Positions 60,304-64,000 of a DNA stretch of 64,000 nt are shown one piece after another. The translations under genes were made by a program, and so were the position numbers. This DNA comes from Streptomyces qinzhouensis (GTDB taxonomy: Bacteria; Actinomycetota; Actinomycetes; Streptomycetales; Streptomycetaceae), in contig NZ_CP042266.1 in assembly GCF_007856155.1 (NCBI RefSeq), positions 7,936,001 to 8,000,000 on the forward strand, read 5' to 3'. Positions within the stretch are counted from its first letter, which is position 1, and every line of letters begins with the position of its first letter. Below the pieces are notes generated by a model that made no database searches, had not been told where the DNA came from, and saw nothing but the letters and a program-made list of their open reading frames with translations.

Positions 60304-61476
60304 TCAGGTGTTCGCGGGTGACTCGTCCGGGAAGATCTTCGTCACCACGTCACCTTCGTCGGTGAGATAGCCGTGGAGCATGCCCGGGCTGCTGTGGGGC
60401 GCGTCGAACACCCCGTCCCGGGTCAGTGCGATCACCCCGCCCTGACCGCCGAGCCGGGGCAGTCGCTCGACGACGACGTCGTACGCCGCCGGAGCCACCC
60501 CCAGCCCCTTGAACTCCATCAGATCCGAGATCGTCGAGGTCGCCGCACCGCGGATGAAGACCTCGCCCGCCCCGGTGGCGCTCACCGCGAGCGTGGAGTT
60601 CTTCGCGTACGTTCCGGCGCCGATCAGCGGGGAGTCTCCGATCCGGCCCGGTAGTTTGTTGGTCATCCCGCCCGTCGACGTCGCGGCGGCGACATCGCCC
60701 CGGCCATCGACGGCGACCGCTCCGACCGTGCCCTGCGACTGCCGGTCGGCGAGCGCCTCGGGGGAGCGGGCCGCCGTCTTCGAACCGCGCTCGGCCTCCT
60801 TGGCCCGCATCAGCGCGTCCCACCGGGACTGTGTCCAGTAGTAGTCCTGGGTGACGGTGGCCAGTCCGCCGCGTGCCCCGAAGTCGTCCGCTCCTTCGCC
60901 CGCGAGGAGCACATGCTTCGATTTCTCCATCACGAGTCGTGCGCCCTCCACCGGATTGCGCAGGCTGCGGACCCCCGCGACCGCACCCGCCGCGAGGTCG
61001 GAGCCGCGCATGACGGAGGCGTCCAGCTCGTGTTCGGCGTCCGCGTTGAAGACCGCGCCCTTCCCGGCGTTGAACAGCGGATCGTCCTCCAGCCTCTTCA
61101 CCGCCGCCTCCACCGCGTCAACGCTCGACCCGCCCCGGTCCAGCACCCGCTGCCCGGCCCGCAGGGCGGTCGCCAGTCCGTCGCGGTACGCCTTCTCCCG
61201 CTGCGGTGACGTGGTCTCCCGGCTCAAGGCGGCGCCCGCCCCGCCGTGTACGGCGAGCACCACATCACGCGCGTCGGGCCGGGCCTTTCCAGCCGGCCGG
61301 GCCGCGGGCGGACCCGGGTCGGGACGGGCCTGTTCGGCCCGGCCGGCCCGGACGGAACGGTCGGCGCCGCCCGGGTCCTCGACCGGCTGTGACCGCGGTA
61401 CGACGGCGAGCACGGCGACCGTCGCGAGGGCGAGCAGCGAGGGCGGCAGCCAGGCGGCGGGGGTTCTGCGGGACAT
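60304..61476 (-). CDS. Isoaspartyl peptidase/L-asparaginase (Ntn hydrolase)
   Basis: 390 residues from the ATG at 61476, with AGGAG upstream. An N-terminal membrane anchor or signal (LPPSLLALATVAVLAVVP) is followed by a linker rich in Pro and Arg. The Ntn-hydrolase core starts with VHGGAGAALSRE. The autocatalytic Thr is in SQGTVGAVAVDGRGDVAAATSTGG, where cleavage creates the N-terminal nucleophile. NAGKGAVFN and RIGDSPLIGAGTYA match. It hydrolyses isoaspartyl dipeptides or asparagine; the export signal suggests an extracytoplasmic location. Confidence 0.92.
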   Translation of the reverse strand: MSRRTPAAWLPPSLLALATVAVLAVVPRSQPVEDPGGADRSVRAGRAEQARPDPGPPAARPAGKARPDARDVVLAVHGGAGAALSRETTSPQREKAYRDGLATALRAGQRVLDRGGSSVDAVEAAVKRLEDDPLFNAGKGAVFNADAEHELDASVMRGSDLAAGAVAGVRSLRNPVEGARLVMEKSKHVLLAGEGADDFGARGGLATVTQDYYWTQSRWDALMRAKEAERGSKTAARSPEALADRQSQGTVGAVAVDGRGDVAAATSTGGMTNKLPGRIGDSPLIGAGTYAKNSTLAVSATGAGEVFIRGAATSTISDLMEFKGLGVAPAAYDVVVERLPRLGGQGGVIALTRDGVFDAPHSSPGMLHGYLTDEGDVVTKIFPDESPANT

Positions 61477-61609
61477 GGGCGCTCCTGGGCACGGGGTGCG
61501 CATCCCGTCTCTCCGGTGTGCGCACCGGCTGAGTGGACTCGCCCCGAAGGTACTGACCCCGAGCCTGACATGTCCATGCCTTGCACGAGTACCTGATGCC
61601 GGGTGGCCG

Positions 61610-62401
61610 TCAGATCTCGACCATCACCTGGTCCAGCGTTTTGCGGACCAGATCGGGGACCTGGCAGTCGGCGGCCGGATAGCCCACCGGCACCACGGCG
61701 AAGGCCTTCTCGTTGGCGGGCCGGTCCAGCACCTCGGAGAGGAAGCGCATCGGGCTCGGCGTGTGCACCAGCGCCGCCAGGCCGGAGAGGTGAAGGGCGG
61801 TCAGCAGCATGCCGACCGCGATGCCGACGGACTCGTCGACGTAGTAGTGCTTGCGTTTGGTCCCGTCCTCGCCCAGCCAGTAGCGCTGCTGGAAGACGAC
61901 GACGAGGGCGGGCGCGTCGGTGAGATGGGTCTTGACCTCGTCCGTACCCAGCGGGCGCAGCGCGGCCAGCCACTCCTCGCCGAGGCGGCCGTCGTAGGAG
62001 ACCCGCTCCTCCTCCTCGGCCGCTTCCCGGATCCGCCGCCGGATCTCCGGATCCCGTACCAGAACGAAGGTCCATGGCTGCTGATGGGCGCCGGACGGCG
62101 CGGTCGCGGCGCAGGCGATGGCGGACCGGACGGCTTCCAGCGGTACGGGGTCGGGGGCGAACTGCCGTACCGTGCGCCGCTCGTCCATCCGGGCCCGCAG
62201 CTGTGCCGCCCGGCTGAGGGACTCGTCGGCCGGTATCCGCTCGGGCCGGTACGGTACGGGCCGGTACGGGTCGCCGTGGGTGGGGATCCACGGCCGGGCG
62301 GTTTCGGCGGACGCCGGGGGCGCGCCGGACGCGGGGCGCGCGGACGGCACGGACGGCACGGAAGACGCAGAGGGCATGGGGGACGCGGCAGACGCAGACA
62401 T
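61610..62401 (-). CDS. Nitroreductase-family flavoprotein
   Basis: 263 residues from the ATG at 62401. FMN-binding pattern: RRTVRQFAPDPVPLEAVRSAIACAATAPSGAHQQPWTFVLV in the first half, and SVGIAVGMLLTALHLSGLAALVHTPSPM followed by AVVPVGYPAAD in the second. The PSGAHQQPW and THLTDAPALVVVFQQRY segments resemble the iodotyrosine-deiodinase-like branch. It reduces a small quinone, nitro or halo compound; partner gene unclear. The N-terminal 40 residues are Ser/Ala/Pro-rich, so a start further downstream is possible. Confidence 0.88.
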   Translation of the reverse strand: MSASAASPMPSASSVPSVPSARPASGAPPASAETARPWIPTHGDPYRPVPYRPERIPADESLSRAAQLRARMDERRTVRQFAPDPVPLEAVRSAIACAATAPSGAHQQPWTFVLVRDPEIRRRIREAAEEEERVSYDGRLGEEWLAALRPLGTDEVKTHLTDAPALVVVFQQRYWLGEDGTKRKHYYVDESVGIAVGMLLTALHLSGLAALVHTPSPMRFLSEVLDRPANEKAFAVVPVGYPAADCQVPDLVRKTLDQVMVEI

Positions 62402-62580
62402 GGCGCCGAGTCTGCCCGCTCGCCGCGCTCCCGGGGAGGGGGCGGACACGGATATCCGCTCAGCGGACGCCCGGGTCGTCTTTTGTGGATCTTGCCGGGT
62501 TCGGGTGCCTCCCCGGGCTGCTGCCGGGGGTGCCCCCGGGCGCCGCGCTCCCCCTGGCCCCGGCGGCCCGGGCGGGAGTG

Positions 62581-62611
62581 ACCCGGGCGAAGCCCGGGGG
62601 AGTGCCTCCAC
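62581..62611. repeat. Dispersed palindromic element, copy B
   Basis: ACCCGGGCGAAGCCCGGGG then GAGTGCCTCCAC, similar to copy A at 60133-60164 (about 80 percent identical by eye). It lies between the nitroreductase start and the TetR stop; further GC-rich inverted repeats occur at 62500-62550. Confidence 0.5.
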
Positions 62612-62653
62612 TCGCTGATCCGGCCTGGTCCAGAAACTCCCTGGTGGACGGAG

Positions 62654-63235
62654 TCATTGGCGCAGCCCGGCCAGTAGCCGGTCCAGCGCCAGCTCGGTCG
62701 CGGCGAGCGCGCCGGGGTCGTCCGTGCGCGCCAGCCAGACCGCCGCCTCGTTCATCGCGCCGGACAGCAGCCGGGCCAGCGGCTCCACCGGCTGCTCCGG
62801 GACGACTCCGGCGGCGACCAGGGACTCCAGGGCCTCCGCGAGATGCCGCGCGGACGACTCGTCGTCCATGTCCCGCCACTCGTCCCAGCCCAGCACGGTC
62901 GGAGCGTCCAGCAGCACGATCCGGCGCACCGCGGGATCGGCGCCGGCCGCGAGGAAGGCGCGGCAGCCCGCGCGCAGTTGCTCCCAGGGGTCGGTATGCG
63001 CGTCGGCCGCCGCCGCCACCGTCTCGCCCAGTTCCCGCTGCACCTCGGCCACCACGGCCCGGAACAGGCCCGCCTTGCTGGCGAAGTGGTGGTACGCGGC
63101 GCCCTTGGTGACCCCTACCGCCTCGGCCACCTCCGCGAGCACCACATCGTGGTACCCGTCGACGGCGAACCGCCGCCGCCCTTCGGCGAGCAGTGCCCGC
63201 CGGGTCGCCGCTCGCTGTTCCGTCCGGCTCGTCAT
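62654..63235 (-). CDS. TetR-family regulator
   Basis: 193 residues from the ATG at 63235 (MTSRTEQ); an ATG ten codons upstream is the alternative. HTH: RRALLAEGRRRFAVDGYHDVVLAEVAEAVGVTKGAAYHHFASKAGLFRAVV. The C-terminal ligand domain (WEQLRAGCRAFLAAGADPAVRRIVLLDAPTVLGWDEWRDMD) is AcrR-like. It is divergent from the VOC protein gene. Two palindromic operators at 63263-63277 and 63293-63307 lie in its promoter, so it probably represses itself and the VOC gene. Confidence 0.93.
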   Translation of the reverse strand: MTSRTEQRAATRRALLAEGRRRFAVDGYHDVVLAEVAEAVGVTKGAAYHHFASKAGLFRAVVAEVQRELGETVAAAADAHTDPWEQLRAGCRAFLAAGADPAVRRIVLLDAPTVLGWDEWRDMDDESSARHLAEALESLVAAGVVPEQPVEPLARLLSGAMNEAAVWLARTDDPGALAATELALDRLLAGLRQ

Positions 63236-63262
63236 CGCTCTCCGACCGCCCTTCCCGTTTCG

Positions 63263-63277
63263 CATACCCAGGGTATG
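63263..63277. promoter_or_regulatory. TetR operator, site 1
   Basis: CATACCCAGGGTATG is a perfect inverted repeat around the central A. It is 28 bp upstream of the TetR ATG. Confidence 0.8.
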
Positions 63278-63292
63278 TTAACGTCTCATTCA

Positions 63293-63307
63293 CATACCCC
63301 GGGTATG
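63293..63307. promoter_or_regulatory. TetR operator, site 2
   Basis: CATACCCCGGGTATG is identical to site 1 except for the central base. The centres are 30 bp apart, about three helical turns, so both operators lie on one face of the DNA. Confidence 0.8.
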
Positions 63308-63365
63308 CGAAATGGGATCCACTCCACTCCACAGCGCTCCACGGCGCTCTTCCGTCGAAAGGCTC

Positions 63366-63809
63366 ATGGCCATGATCAGTAAGCTCAGCGGCTTCTACCC
63401 GGTGATCGGCACCCGCTCCATCACCGCGGCCCGCGACTTCTACACCGGCCGGCTCGGATTCGAGATCACCTTCGAGGCCGACTGGTACGTCAGCCTCCGC
63501 CGCCCCGACGCCCCGCACTACGAACTCGCCCTGCTCGACCCGGCGCACCCCACCGTCCCCGCAGGCCACCGCACCCCGATCACCGGCGGCCTGCTGCTGA
63601 ACTTCGAGGTCGAGGACGTCGATGCCGAGCACCGCCGCCTCGTCGGAGAGGACGGGCTGACCGAACTGCTCTCCCTGCGCACCGAGGACTTCGGTCAGCG
63701 GCACTTCATCGTCGAGGGCCCCGACGGAGTGCTGATCGACGTCATCACGGTGGTCCCCCCGACGGGCGCCTATGCGGACCAGTACACGGAGGGGCAGGTG
63801 CCCCAATAG
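63366..63809 (+). CDS. VOC-superfamily protein (glyoxalase/bleomycin-resistance fold)
   Basis: 147 residues from the ATG at 63366; a second ATG follows two codons later. A single VOC module pair: [37 protein letters not shown], then [22 protein letters not shown] and [19 protein letters not shown]. Metal-type residues (His/Glu) occur at GxExx-like positions, but no family-specific set is evident. Divergent from TetR and probably repressed by it. The ligand is unknown; a resistance or dioxygenase role is possible. Confidence 0.88.
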   Translation: MAMISKLSGFYPVIGTRSITAARDFYTGRLGFEITFEADWYVSLRRPDAPHYELALLDPAHPTVPAGHRTPITGGLLLNFEVEDVDAEHRRLVGEDGLTELLSLRTEDFGQRHFIVEGPDGVLIDVITVVPPTGAYADQYTEGQVPQ

Positions 63810-64000
63810 CACAGGACGACCACCACCCCGCGAAGGCGGCGGCCGTGTCGGGCCGTCACTCCACCGGCCGTGTGCGGCGTGCGCGGTGGCCGCGGCCCGG
63901 CGCGAACGCCCACCGGCTGCCGCTGTCGGTCCCGTCCCGCGGGGCGGGACCGAACCAGGGAAGCCCTGCGTACCGGCCAGAAGGGCCCGCGAACCGCCGC
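63810..64000. other. End of window, no gene seen
   Basis: 191 bp after the VOC gene with no convincing coding or structured feature. Confidence 0.4.

Overview
The window is high-GC actinobacterial chromosomal DNA, almost certainly Streptomyces. Evidence includes codon third positions that are nearly all G or C, frequent GTG starts, start/stop overlaps of the GTGA, ATGA and TTGA kind, DmdR/IdeR-type iron boxes, DasR-like operators, a CYP157-type P450, SPW and roadblock proteins, and a TgmA/TgmB graspetide pair. I see no rRNA, tRNA, CRISPR array, insertion sequence or prophage. The first gene is cut by the left edge.

Layout. 1-7152 holds a response regulator, a DUF5997/LysR-effector-domain divergent pair, a DUF4184 membrane protein, a PadR regulator, an ECF41 sigma factor with a visible self-recognised promoter, an orphan MbtH protein and HtpG. 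7265-15383 is a compact, atypical thiotemplate cluster. On the minus strand it has an Fe(II)/2OG dioxygenase, a DUF6271-like protein, a free-standing condensation enzyme with an adenylation-subdomain relic, and an MFS exporter. On the plus strand it has an amino acid:[carrier protein] ligase (class II aaRS-like), a carrier protein and a phosphopantetheinyl transferase. The divergent promoter region carries two DasR-like (dre) sites. There is no complete adenylation domain, so the aaRS-like enzyme probably supplies the activated amino acid.

15420-36974 is mostly housekeeping and regulation: a GAF regulator, a secreted amidase, a SNF2/SWIM pair, a fatty-acid desaturase, an orphan roadblock protein, DUF6397, the threonine-degradation pair tdh-kbl with a LysR regulator, an NB-ARC ATPase, a secreted Pro-Val-Thr repeat protein, an SPW membrane protein, an iron-box-controlled DUF2470 protein and a serine hydrolase. 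37161-44596 is an iron-regulated NRPS-independent siderophore locus. A FhuF-type reductase is divergent from ATP-grasp, IucA/C, IucA/C and PLP decarboxylase genes, the same enzyme order as vibrioferrin pvsA-B-D-E but without the exporter. Two iron boxes lie between the divergent arms.

44653-64000 includes a YoaK-type membrane protein, an APH-like kinase, a graspetide precursor with its ATP-grasp ligase but no methyltransferase, ybdD-cstA, a HAD hydrolase, two divergent P450s (one lacking ExxR), a BlaI-type repressor, an M6 protease, a tandem universal stress protein, a 42-residue secreted peptide, an MFS exporter, an isoaspartyl peptidase/asparaginase, a nitroreductase, and a TetR/VOC divergent pair with twin palindromic operators. 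The best candidates for undescribed biology are the adenylation-domain-free cluster at 7265-15383, the vibrioferrin-like locus and the graspetide pair.
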